A DNA stretch of 64,000 nt from Bacteroidales bacterium UBA3843 (GCA_002392745.1 DGHR01000014.1:234023-298022), one strand, 5' to 3'; counted from the stretch's first letter, positions 18,572-26,298 are shown. Translations and numbers: made by a program. The notes: a model not told the origin generated them from the sequence alone.

Positions 18572-19504
18572 ATGAAGCATCTTGTTTACATGTTTTTGAT
18601 GGTACTTTTGCCGTCTCTTATCTGCGCACAGAATACCTCTGATGCTCGGTTGACAGTGGCTGAGCGTAATGCGCAGCAGGGATTCAACGATACGATAGAT
18701 CGTTTGGCGGACGATTTTGTGTTGGTGAGTCTGATGATTGCCGACCCCACTGACCAAACCCAGGACTATCTGGGTATAACCGGTCATGCCTTCTTGCGGC
18801 TGCAATGCCCGGTGTTCGGCTTGGATTATTGCTTCAGCTATGAGAGCGAGAAAATCAAAGGACAGGTGTGGGACTATCTGACCGGTCGCCTGAAGATGGG
18901 TATGTATGGAGTCAAAACGGAGGAATATCTTCGGGATTACCGGACGTGGCAGAGAGCAGTGCACGAGTATCGTCTTCACTTGCCTGCGGAGGTGGAACAG
19001 CGTCTTTGGGAGCAGATGGACAACCATATGCTGACGGAAAAGGATATGCAGATGAACCTCTTCAAGTTCGGCTGTACTAATACAATCCTGCGCTATGTAG
19101 AGCGTGCTTTACAGCCTACCGAGATTACCTACCATTGGCCGGAGAAATACCAGACATACACAGCAATGCAGATCATAGAGGAGAAACTATCGGCGTATCC
19201 TTGGACCTTATTGGGTGTACGGTTGACATCCGGCCGCGAGTTGCGCGAACTGCAATCGCCCAAACAGAAAGTGATTTTCCCTACTGACTTGTTGGAAGTA
19301 TGGTCCGCAGCGACTATCAACGGAGAACCGATGCTTACTTATCTTGGCGATATAGTCGAGGCGAAGCCGGTGGTGGCAAAACGCCCATGGTTTACACCTC
19401 GGTTGTGCGGACTCCTACTGCTGTTAGTTGCAGCGGGTGGTACTGCCTTGGGAGTGGTGCGTAGACGCAAGAATAATAAATCTCAAATCTCAAATGCCGA
19501 ATAA
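18572..19504 (+). CDS. Exported DUF4105-like protein with C-terminal membrane anchor
   Basis: 310 residues. An N-terminal signal peptide ends SLICAQ; a single strong C-terminal membrane segment (LLLLVAAGGTALGVV) is followed by RRRKNNK, so the body is periplasmic with a short cytoplasmic tail. GITGHAFLRLQCP, LDYCFSYES and FGCTNTILRYVERAL resemble DUF4105 (Lnb N-terminal periplasmic-type) proteins, possible papain-like cysteine hydrolases; the Cys in FGCTN and the His in TGHAF would be the candidate pair (inference). The last residues (SQISNAE) are encoded by 'tctcaaa' repeat words. The end overlaps the next gene by 11 bases, so it is coupled to the biosynthetic-looking set downstream. Confidence 0.7.
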   Translation: MKHLVYMFLMVLLPSLICAQNTSDARLTVAERNAQQGFNDTIDRLADDFVLVSLMIADPTDQTQDYLGITGHAFLRLQCPVFGLDYCFSYESEKIKGQVWDYLTGRLKMGMYGVKTEEYLRDYRTWQRAVHEYRLHLPAEVEQRLWEQMDNHMLTEKDMQMNLFKFGCTNTILRYVERALQPTEITYHWPEKYQTYTAMQIIEEKLSAYPWTLLGVRLTSGRELRELQSPKQKVIFPTDLLEVWSAATINGEPMLTYLGDIVEAKPVVAKRPWFTPRLCGLLLLLVAAGGTALGVVRRRKNNKSQISNAE

Positions 19505-20588
19505 TAGTCCTGCATATCCTCTTCTTCCTTTTTCCCGTCTTGTATATGAGGCGGCGCGTTGGCTGCCGTCGGTATATACATTTCCGTTTACCTATATATG
19601 GAAAGACGGAGCGAAAGATAAAGAGCGTATAGAGCAGGCTGTTCGCGCAGCGTTGGCAAACCATCCTGTTTTCCGGATGCGGGTCGATTGGCGTGGCAGA
19701 CATTATGCTTCGCCGCTCAGGGATATCATGCATGGTCCTTACCACGATGTGGAAATCACGACGGCCGGCGCAGACGCGCTTATACATATGCGGGCCAGTC
19801 GAATTCTGGGCGACGCAAAGAGTTTTGAGATTTTGTTGGATGATATCCGCCGGGCATACCATGGCGAACCGTTAGAACCGGATGATTATTGGGAATATGT
19901 CGCGTCGTACGAACACTACAAATCCACTCCTCATTATCTCTCCAGCCGCGATTGGTTGTTATCCGAGTTTGCTGATTCTTCCGTGCCGGTGCGTCCCTTG
20001 ATTGACAGGCGTTGCCTGACAACGCTTTTTCCTCCCAAAGCGGGATTGAGCAAGGCCGGTTATTCGGATTTGCAGGAGAAGATTGCCCGCCTGGCCGATA
20101 CGTACTATTTATCAATGGATGGTTTCTTCTCGCTTTGTGCGGCACTCGCTATTGCGGACTATTGCGGTACGGATGAAGCTGCGCTTACATGGGCATACGA
20201 GGGCCGCGAAAAACCGACTGAACAACGGATTTTCGGGAGCCTTCACCGTGATGTGCCGTTTTATATACGCAAATCGCTAATCGAAAATCGAGAATCGGCC
20301 ATTCGGCAGGCCCGCAATCAGATTCGTTCTGGGATAGCGCATAGCGATTATCCCTATACACTGACACCTCCCTATAATAAACGCTGGAACTATGCGGTCA
20401 ATGTGCTCCGCGTACCCGATATGGAATACGAAGTGGACTGCGCGTATGCCCTTCTCGATGTCGAGATTCATGAGCATGCCGATAACCTGTCGCTCTGGTT
20501 CCGTTATTCCGCTACCCATTATAGGACCTCTTCCATCCGCCGTTTCGCTGCATTGGTTCGTCAATACGCCGAATGGCTCGTAGAATAA
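19494..20588 (+). CDS. Condensation-domain-like acyltransferase (CAT-like fold), degenerate HHxxxDG motif
   Basis: 364 residues from MPNNSPAYPLLPFSR. An upstream ATG at 19428 is rejected because it would lie inside the previous gene's transmembrane region. The N-terminal part (PFSRLVYEAARWL, IEQAVRAALANHPVFRMRVDW) follows the pattern of condensation/alcohol-acetyltransferase-type domains that join an acyl donor to an amine or alcohol. At the expected HHxxxDG site the sequence reads SRILGDA: the Asp is kept but both His are replaced. It may thus be non-catalytic, use another base, or be an adaptor (inference). It overlaps both neighbours (11 and 16 bases). An in-frame microrepeat 'atcgaaaatcgagaatcgg' lies at 20279-20298. 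Confidence 0.7.
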   Translation: MPNNSPAYPLLPFSRLVYEAARWLPSVYTFPFTYIWKDGAKDKERIEQAVRAALANHPVFRMRVDWRGRHYASPLRDIMHGPYHDVEITTAGADALIHMRASRILGDAKSFEILLDDIRRAYHGEPLEPDDYWEYVASYEHYKSTPHYLSSRDWLLSEFADSSVPVRPLIDRRCLTTLFPPKAGLSKAGYSDLQEKIARLADTYYLSMDGFFSLCAALAIADYCGTDEAALTWAYEGREKPTEQRIFGSLHRDVPFYIRKSLIENRESAIRQARNQIRSGIAHSDYPYTLTPPYNKRWNYAVNVLRVPDMEYEVDCAYALLDVEIHEHADNLSLWFRYSATHYRTSSIRRFAALVRQYAEWLVE

Positions 20589-21721
20589 TCCAGCATACTG
20601 TTATTACAAAAAAAATGCTTTCCCCTGTACTACATATGAAATCTCTGATGGCTTCCAATCCGGACTTGCGCCTCCTGATGCAGCAATCGCTCGCACAAGC
20701 TGCTATCGCCAATCCGCACCGGGAGACGAACCCCGTGAGGACGATAGATGAATGGCTTGCCTATATAGAGCGCTTTTTGCATCATATGCCCTGGCAAACG
20801 ATGGATATAGGCGAGGGAAACTCATTCTTCCGGCGTATTGACCAGAATATCGGCTATTTCTATTACCTCATTGACCAGCCTTTGGATGAACTAAAAGGCC
20901 TGGGCTATATCTATCCTTCGCTTCAATACGAACCGCGTATGGCAGCTTGGCTCAAGGAATATAATACCGCTTGGGGCGAATGGCTCAATAGTCCCGATAG
21001 CTGGTCCGACTCCTATTATAATCTCGCGCGTGCGGACGCGCGTTTCGAACTCGCCTCCGACCGCTATGAGTCCCCTGCCAACTGGCATTCCTGGAATGAT
21101 TTCTTCACGCGCAGACTGAGTAAATCGTGCCCTTCTGTCAATCGTACATTCCTTTCTCCTTCCGATGGCGAGATAGCTTTCGCGCCTGTCAAGACAGCAA
21201 CTGTCTCCCATTGGCTTGACCTGCTTGGCGATAGCCCGTATCGGGAATGTTTCGCAGGCGGTGAAACCACGCATATCGTCCTTGATGTATTCGATTACCA
21301 CCGTTTTCATGCGCCTTGCGACGGGACGGTATTGGAATGTAAGACCGTTCCCGGCATCCATGCCGGCGGCGGAGTGATTATCTGGGATGAGGTGGAACAC
21401 CGCTATCGCTACGACCAACTTGGAGTAACGGATTTCCAAATGCTGGAGACCCGCGGCGTGTTAGTTATGGAAACCCCCGATTGGGGCAAGATAGCCCTCG
21501 TCGCCGTTGGCGTCCAGCAGATCTCTTCCGTCCTATGGACTCATCCTGCACTCGCTAACTCGAAAATCCCTAACTCGCTAACTCGAAAAATCACCCTACA
21601 CCAAGGGGAGGAACTCGGCTCTTTCCGTTTCGGAGGCAGTGACATCGTCCTGTTCTTCGAGCCCGGCAAGGCCCCGCATATCACCCCCAGAACCGTCAAA
21701 GTCGGCGAAAAAATCGCCTGA
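20573..21721 (+). CDS. Phosphatidylserine decarboxylase-like protein
   Basis: Up to 382 residues. The C-terminal half has the PSD core: SPSDGEIAFAPV, HIVLDVFDYHRFHAPCDGTV (His of the active site) and GEELGSFRFGGSDIVLFFE. In PSD the proenzyme cuts itself before a Ser in a GGS/GST motif to form the pyruvoyl cofactor; here the motif is FGGSD, so Ser is kept. The N-terminal about 150 residues are an added helical domain seen in PSD-like proteins of soluble type. It decarboxylates a serine-derived or amino-acid-derived product (the exact substrate is not predictable). Starts at 20573, 20615 and 20636 are all possible; 20573 overlaps the preceding gene. An in-frame microrepeat at 21551-21595 sits between the core strands. 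Confidence 0.8.
   Translation: MARRIIQHTVITKKMLSPVLHMKSLMASNPDLRLLMQQSLAQAAIANPHRETNPVRTIDEWLAYIERFLHHMPWQTMDIGEGNSFFRRIDQNIGYFYYLIDQPLDELKGLGYIYPSLQYEPRMAAWLKEYNTAWGEWLNSPDSWSDSYYNLARADARFELASDRYESPANWHSWNDFFTRRLSKSCPSVNRTFLSPSDGEIAFAPVKTATVSHWLDLLGDSPYRECFAGGETTHIVLDVFDYHRFHAPCDGTVLECKTVPGIHAGGGVIIWDEVEHRYRYDQLGVTDFQMLETRGVLVMETPDWGKIALVAVGVQQISSVLWTHPALANSKIPNSLTRKITLHQGEELGSFRFGGSDIVLFFEPGKAPHITPRTVKVGEKIA
21551..21595 (+). repeat. In-frame ctcgctaa-type repeat in PSD-like gene
   Basis: Two copies of ctcgctaactcgaaaa separated by 'tccctaa' encode ALANSKIPNSLTRK, an insertion between WTHP and ITLHQGEELG, where PSDs normally have a short link. Confidence 0.8.
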
Positions 21722-21811
21722 ATATGTGAATCTTATAGAATGTATAACTATTCATATTTGAGTATTTATACATAAAATCGCATATTAAATAACAATATTT
21801 TGATACTTAAA

Positions 21812-21843
21812 TTTGTATATATCAAAAAAAAACAGTACCTTTG
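21812..21843 (+). promoter_or_regulatory. Bacteroides-type promoter of hipBA
   Basis: TTTG (21812-21815), 20-base gap, TACCTTTG (21836-21843) followed by caccg. The full stretch is almost the same as the orphan promoter at 26138-26169. Confidence 0.9.
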
Positions 21844-21867
21844 CACCGAATTTGAATAGCCAATGGT

Positions 21868-22167
21868 ATGATAGCAGCATTTGAAACTCCATTAGAGGTC
21901 GCCCGGGCTGTTGCGCATCGGGCTAAACAACGCCGGGCTTCGCTACGGCTTACGCAATCCGAACTGGCACAAAAAGCAGGTTTGTCCTTATCTACATTGC
22001 GTCGGTTTGAGCAGACTGGGCAAATCTCCTTTGAGGGACTGCTACAGATTGCGTTTGCTTTGGATAGTATGGATGATTTCAAGGCTCTTTTCGCTTCTCA
22101 ATCCTGGGCAACGATGGATGATATGCTAAATCAAGTTAAACCGGCAAAACGTGTTCGCCATGATTGA
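21868..22167 (+). CDS. hipB: HipB-like antitoxin/regulator (HTH XRE family)
   Basis: 99 residues. A single helix-turn-helix of the XRE/Cro type covers about residues 25-80 (LTQSELAQKAGLSLSTLRRFE). HipB binds and neutralises HipA and represses the hipBA operon by binding its promoter. It has its own strong promoter 25 bases upstream of the ATG. It overlaps the hipA ATG by eight bases. The module sits between the PSD-like and acyl-carrier-protein genes of an otherwise contiguous set. Confidence 0.85.
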   Translation: MIAAFETPLEVARAVAHRAKQRRASLRLTQSELAQKAGLSLSTLRRFEQTGQISFEGLLQIAFALDSMDDFKALFASQSWATMDDMLNQVKPAKRVRHD

Positions 22168-23251
22168 TGTCCGGCAAATAGAAGTATGGATGCACGGACG
22201 CCTGGTTGGCCGTTTGGCACTCACGCCGCAACGCCCGCAGACATGCGCTTTTGAATACACGGCGGAGTGGTTACGTGAGGGATTCAGCATCTCGCCTTTT
22301 GAGTTGCCGCTGACTCTCGGTCTGAAGATAGCGCCCTATAAACCCTTTGATGGCCATTTTGGGGTGTTTGCCGATAGTCTGCCGGACGGATGGGGACAAC
22401 TGATCCTTCATCGCCACTTGGCGCAGCAGGGTATCAACAGCGTGTCGCTCAACCCATTGCAGCAACTTTGCTTAGTGGGGAGTAACGGCCGCGGAGCGCT
22501 GGAATACAGGCCGGATGAGAGTATTCAATCTTCCTCTGAATATTTGTCTTTGGCGCAGATTGCAGCAGAATCTTTCGCTATCCTCGAAGACGATTATTAT
22601 ATGGGTGAACATATCGCTGAATTGCTGCAACGAGGCGGTTCGCCGGGCGGCGCTCGGCCTAAAATCTTCCTAAAGCACGATGGCGAGGAATGGCTTGTTA
22701 AATTCCGAGCTAAAGGCGATAAGAAGAATGTAGGCAGGGAGGAGTATCGCTATTCGCTCTTAGCCAAACAATGCGGTATCGAAATGCCTGAAACCCGACT
22801 GTTTGATGATCAATGGTTTGGCGTAAAGCGGTTTGACCGGACAGACGGACGAAAGATACATGTAGTGAGTGCAGCAGGTTTGTTACAGGCGGATTATCAG
22901 ATCCCGAGCATTGATTATTATCATCTTTTCAATATCTCTGCACGTTTGTCGCATTCGATAGGGGAGCTATGGAAAATATACCGCTTGATGTGTTTCAATG
23001 TCCTTATCGGTAACCGCGACGACCATGCTAAAAATTTTGCGTTTATCTATGATAATGGATGGCGTTTTTCTCCTGCCTATGATCTGCTGCCATGCGGTGT
23101 AGAAGGGGATTATCATACAACTTCTGTTAATGATAATCCTTTGCCGCAACGTGCAGATGTCATTGCTCTTGCCAAAAGGGTGGGGCTTGATGAGAAACAA
23201 GCCTCTTCCATCTATGATGAGATGCATATAAAAGTCCAAAATGAATCCTGA
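22160..23251 (+). CDS. hipA: HipA-like serine/threonine kinase toxin
   Basis: 363 residues from the ATG at 22160; a GTG at 22151 in the same frame is less likely. The N-terminal subdomain (EVWMHGRLVGRL, GHFGVFADSLPDGWG) and the HipA kinase core are complete: GSPGGARPK (P-loop-like), EEWLVKF, the catalytic loop IGNRDDHAKNF and the metal-binding SPAYDLLP. HipA of E. coli phosphorylates glutamyl-tRNA synthetase and triggers persistence; the target here is unknown. At 363 residues it is shorter than the E. coli protein (about 440) but all kinase motifs are present. Confidence 0.88.
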   Translation: MIDVRQIEVWMHGRLVGRLALTPQRPQTCAFEYTAEWLREGFSISPFELPLTLGLKIAPYKPFDGHFGVFADSLPDGWGQLILHRHLAQQGINSVSLNPLQQLCLVGSNGRGALEYRPDESIQSSSEYLSLAQIAAESFAILEDDYYMGEHIAELLQRGGSPGGARPKIFLKHDGEEWLVKFRAKGDKKNVGREEYRYSLLAKQCGIEMPETRLFDDQWFGVKRFDRTDGRKIHVVSAAGLLQADYQIPSIDYYHLFNISARLSHSIGELWKIYRLMCFNVLIGNRDDHAKNFAFIYDNGWRFSPAYDLLPCGVEGDYHTTSVNDNPLPQRADVIALAKRVGLDEKQASSIYDEMHIKVQNES

Positions 23252-23316
23252 AATAATCGTTCCCCTTGTGGGATAAGAATACTGAAATAATCGTTCCCCT
23301 TGTGGGATAAGAATAC
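23249..23316. repeat. 34-bp direct tandem duplication
   Basis: Two exact 34-base copies (23249-23282, 23283-23316). The core 'aatcgttccccttgtgg' resembles 'aatcgtgcccttgtgg' in the 35-base block present in repeat copy B (26448-26482). It begins at the hipA stop codon and ends 12 bases before the acyl carrier protein ATG. Confidence 0.9.
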
Positions 23317-23328
23317 TGACTACGCAAT

Positions 23329-23574
23329 ATGACCCGACAACAAATCATATCCCAAACGAATGCGTTTCTCATTGACACGCTGGATTTCGCCCCTTCGCAG
23401 ATAACTCCCGATGCGGAGCTCCGTCGCGACCTGGGGATTAGCAGCGTGGATGCAGTTGCGATGACCTCTTTTGTGCAAAAGACCTTCAGCTGCCCCGTTA
23501 TCCTGCCTGAGCTCAAAGCCCTCATTACCCTCCGGGATCTCTATGACTACATAGAGAAAAATGCACAGTTATGA
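23329..23574 (+). CDS. Acyl carrier protein-like (phosphopantetheine carrier)
   Basis: 81 residues, the usual ACP length. The carrier motif reads LGISSVDAVAM, with Ser in the position modified by phosphopantetheine (LGxxSxDxVxM). It would hold an acyl or aminoacyl intermediate as a thioester. It lies just ahead of an AMP-dependent ligase and shares its strand. It is not next to fatty-acid synthesis genes, so it is probably dedicated to this locus rather than the housekeeping ACP (inference). Confidence 0.87.
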   Translation: MTRQQIISQTNAFLIDTLDFAPSQITPDAELRRDLGISSVDAVAMTSFVQKTFSCPVILPELKALITLRDLYDYIEKNAQL

Positions 23575-23630
23575 ATCTCCGGAATAGCAAAGCAGTCCGG
23601 ACATTCCGGATTTTCCGGTTTATTAAATAA

Positions 23631-25193
23631 ATGGTAAATTACCTCGACATATTAGCGGAAACCATCCGCACCAACTGGGACCAACCCGCCCTCACGGATT
23701 TCTATCTCACCGAAGATGGCACCGCCCAGGACACCTCTCGTGGCAACCATTATACCTACGGCGAGATGTACGCTGAGGTCTGCTGCGTAGCGGATTTCCT
23801 CACTTCCCTCGGTCTCCAAAAAGGCGACCATATAGCTATCTGCGGAGCCAACTCCGCCCACTGGGTCATAGCCTATCTCGCCATCGCTAAGATGCTGGGC
23901 GTGTCCGTTACCGTCATGCACACCCTTCAGCCCGACGAGATAGTCCGTCTGATTGATTTCTCCGATGCCAAAGCCCTCTTTACGGATGAGGATAGATGGG
24001 CTGAACTACTTCCTTCCTTTCAGGGCAGGGCAGAGGATAGGCTTATATGTGTGATTTCTTTGGAGAATTGGCGAGTGTTGAGAGGAAAGGATATACAAAT
24101 CACCAATTACCAATCACCAATTACCAATTCCGATTGCAGCTTCCCCTCCTCCGCTCCCGATGACCTCGCTATGATTTGTTTCACGTCGGGAACTTCGGGG
24201 AAAGCGAAAGGGGTGATGATACCTCACAGATGCTTTTCTGTACTTTTTGCTACTGGAGAAAATGCGCTCAAAAGATACAAACACGATGGTGTCAGTTTTA
24301 TATCATCTTTGCCTTTTTCCCATATCTTTGGGCTGACAGAAGATTTGTTAAGGGTGATAGGTGGTGGTTTGCATTGCTATATAGTAAATTCAATCTCACC
24401 ACGAGCAATAATAAATACCTATAAAATCGTTCGCCCTATATATGCGACTATAATTCCTCAACTGCTTGATATACTTATCCATTTGACTTCAGACTGCCTC
24501 TTGGAACAACAGGAGCTAATCGCCAGGTCTCTATTGGCAGGTATGGAGGGAGACTTTATTGTAAGTGGCGCTAAGTTATCGCAGTATGAAATCCAACGCG
24601 TTCATGATTGCGGCATTCCTCTTTCTACAGCATACGGAATGACAGAGAGTCCAATGATAGCAATTGCGTACTCGCATGAATATCGGACAGGGACGGCAGG
24701 AATTATTACAAAACACACAACCGCCCGCATCTCCCCTGCCGGCGAAATCCTTGTCAAGGGCGAGAATGTCATGCTCGGTTATTACAAAGACCCCGAAGCC
24801 ACGGCTGCCAAAATTGACTCCGACGGCTGGCTTCATACCGGCGACAAAGGCCATTTGGACGAGGACGGCTACCTCTATGTAGAGGGGCGTCTGGAACAGG
24901 ACATCATTGTCCTCCCGAACGGCGAGAACATCCGCCCCGATAATATCGAGTCCCTCATCAACGCCCTGCCCGAAGTCTCTGAGTCCATCGTCCTTGCCCG
25001 CGATGGAAAATTAGTGGCTATTGCGGTGCTCTCGTCCCCTTCCCTTCAGGTGTGGGATAGGGTGAGGCTTTCCATCCTCCGCGCCGTCAATCCCCAGCTC
25101 CCTCTCTTCTCCCAGCTCTACGATGTCGAGATCACGGACCAACCCCTTGCCCGCACCGAGAAACAGACCCTCAAACGCTACCTCTATTCGTAA
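23631..25193 (+). CDS. AMP-dependent acyl ligase (acyl-CoA synthetase / adenylation enzyme)
   Basis: 520 residues of the ANL superfamily. Motifs: ICFTSGTSGKAKGVMIPH (P-loop A3), STAYGMTESP (A5), GWLHTGDKGHLDEDGYLYVEGR (A7/A8) and the C-terminal Lys in EKQTLKRYLYS (A10). It activates a carboxylic acid as an acyl-adenylate and could load the adjacent carrier protein. Three in-frame repeat-like stretches occur: 24009-24041, 24096-24130 and 25033-25069, all in surface-loop positions between conserved blocks. The central third (about 24170-24720) has a clearly lower G+C than the flanks, as if a segment had a different origin. The gene is 56 bases downstream of the ACP gene. Confidence 0.88.
   Translation: MVNYLDILAETIRTNWDQPALTDFYLTEDGTAQDTSRGNHYTYGEMYAEVCCVADFLTSLGLQKGDHIAICGANSAHWVIAYLAIAKMLGVSVTVMHTLQPDEIVRLIDFSDAKALFTDEDRWAELLPSFQGRAEDRLICVISLENWRVLRGKDIQITNYQSPITNSDCSFPSSAPDDLAMICFTSGTSGKAKGVMIPHRCFSVLFATGENALKRYKHDGVSFISSLPFSHIFGLTEDLLRVIGGGLHCYIVNSISPRAIINTYKIVRPIYATIIPQLLDILIHLTSDCLLEQQELIARSLLAGMEGDFIVSGAKLSQYEIQRVHDCGIPLSTAYGMTESPMIAIAYSHEYRTGTAGIITKHTTARISPAGEILVKGENVMLGYYKDPEATAAKIDSDGWLHTGDKGHLDEDGYLYVEGRLEQDIIVLPNGENIRPDNIESLINALPEVSESIVLARDGKLVAIAVLSSPSLQVWDRVRLSILRAVNPQLPLFSQLYDVEITDQPLARTEKQTLKRYLYS
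24009..24041 (+). repeat. In-frame 'cctttcagggcagggc' type repeat in ligase gene
   Basis: The words ttcctttcagggcagggcag (SFQGRAED) resemble the intergenic 'ctccctctcttgaggagaggg' family at 27244-27276 and the branching-enzyme inserts. It lies in a loop region. Confidence 0.5.
24096..24130 (+). repeat. In-frame caccaattac-type repeat in ligase gene
   Basis: Four 'caccaattac/caatcaccaa' words encode ITNYQSPITN. The same words make up the intergenic arrays at 11150-11175 and 26555-26580. Confidence 0.85.
25033..25069 (+). repeat. In-frame 'ccccttcccttcaggtgtgg' type repeat in ligase gene
   Basis: It ends in 'gatagggtgaggct' and encodes SSPSLQVWDRVRLS. It has the palindrome-with-ggtgagg shape of the intergenic repeat at 27238-27280. 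Confidence 0.5.
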
Positions 25194-25254
25194 TCCCGAA
25201 ATGACGTCATTCCGTCATTACGATATCCCACATCCCCTCATCCCGAAAATAACT

Positions 25255-26034
25255 ATGCTAATCTCTGATAAATCTTTCTCCGGCGAACGGCCTCTATACG
25301 CCTCCCGTGACCTCCAACTCTCCCGCATCACCATCGGCGAAGGCGAGTCGGGACTCAAAGAGTCTCGTCGTATCGAAGCCCTTGACTGCCGCTTCGAAGG
25401 CATGTATGTCCTTTGGGAGTGTGAGGATGTCACCTGCCGCAACTGCCATTTCGCAGCATCCGACCGCGCACCGCTTTGGTATGTCCGCAATCTTCGGATG
25501 TACGATTGTCTCATAGATGCCCCCAAGGTATTCCGAGAAATAGACAACCTGACACTCGAACGCCTCACCCTCACTGACGCCGCCGAGGCGTTTTGGTACT
25601 GCCGCGACGGCGAGATCTCCGACCTCAGGATGGAGCAAGCCACCTATGCCTTCATGCATTCCCGTGACCTCAGTATCAGCCAGGTGTGGCTGATGGGAAA
25701 ATACGTCTTCCAGTACGCCCGCAACATCGAGATCCATCATGCCATTCTCGATACCAAGGACGCTTTTTGGAACAGCGAGAACGTTACCGTCTATGACTCC
25801 AATATCCGGGGTGAGTACCTCGGTTGGTATAGCAAAAATCTGCGGTTGGTGCGCTGCCGTATATCCGGTACACAGCCGCTCTGTTATTCGGAGAATCTTG
25901 TGCTCGAGGATTGTTCCTTCGCCCCCGATGCCGACCGTGCCTTTGAGAAATCATCCGTCCGAGCCACTATCCGCGGCGCTGTCACATCTATCGTCGCTCC
26001 CCTCCCCGGTTCCGACATCTCCTATATCTCCTAA
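25255..26034 (+). CDS. DUF3737 family protein (beta-helix type)
   Basis: About 259 residues from MLISDKSFSGERPLY (25255). A start further upstream at 25201 or 25123 is possible, but those overlap the ligase gene's end. The protein is a run of short hydrophobic-polar repeats (LDCRFEGMYVLWECEDV, CRNCHFA, YDCLIDAPKVF, VYDSNIRGEYLGWYSKNL), as in right-handed parallel beta-helices. The family has no assigned function. It lies immediately after the ligase, in the same orientation, and similar gene neighbourhoods with AMP-dependent ligases and carrier proteins are familiar to me from gut Bacteroidota and Firmicutes, so a link to the same pathway is likely (inference). Confidence 0.75.
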   Translation: MLISDKSFSGERPLYASRDLQLSRITIGEGESGLKESRRIEALDCRFEGMYVLWECEDVTCRNCHFAASDRAPLWYVRNLRMYDCLIDAPKVFREIDNLTLERLTLTDAAEAFWYCRDGEISDLRMEQATYAFMHSRDLSISQVWLMGKYVFQYARNIEIHHAILDTKDAFWNSENVTVYDSNIRGEYLGWYSKNLRLVRCRISGTQPLCYSENLVLEDCSFAPDADRAFEKSSVRATIRGAVTSIVAPLPGSDISYIS

Positions 26035-26048
26035 TTTCCTCTCCTACG

Positions 26049-26115
26049 TCCATTGCAGGTGGATGTCATCCGCCGCCTTCTCTAAGTCCATTGCAGGTGG
26101 ATGCCATCCACCGCC
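26049..26115. repeat. Duplicated hairpin unit (ggtggatgccatccacc)
   Basis: Two copies of a 30-base unit (26049-26077 and 26086-26115). Each contains a near-perfect inverted repeat; in copy 2, ggtggatgccatccacc (26096-26112). They follow the DUF3737 stop and could end transcription, although there is no strong T-run. Confidence 0.75.
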
Positions 26116-26137
26116 CTTCTGTTTCTCCACTTCCAAA

Positions 26138-26169
26138 TTTGCATATATCAAAAAAAAGTTGTACCTTTG
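26138..26169 (+). promoter_or_regulatory. Orphan Bacteroides-type promoter
   Basis: TTTG (26138-26141), 20-base gap, TACCTTTG (26162-26169). It drives no recognisable coding gene; the next sequence is the structured segment at 26176-26275. Confidence 0.85.
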
Positions 26170-26175
26170 CACCGT

Positions 26176-26275
26176 CAAAGGGACAACTTGGGGTCCCCGA
26201 CGGGCGCTAACGTAGTGCACCCGGTGGGGAGAGCAGAGACCCCGAACGCCCAAATGACGACGCTGTCGTCAGTCA
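26176..26275 (+). ncRNA. Candidate structured non-coding RNA behind the orphan promoter
   Basis: Just after the promoter are a ggggtcccc palindrome, an outer stem gggcg (26202-26206) with cgccc (26247-26251) that encloses gggg (26226-26229)/cccc (26240-26243), and then the hairpin gacgac-gct-gtcgtc (26256-26270). There is no reading frame with a credible protein. A small RNA or a leader of a lost gene are both possible; the 3' end is uncertain. Confidence 0.4.
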
Positions 26276-26298
26276 ATGCGCGAGGCTGTCGAATGCGA

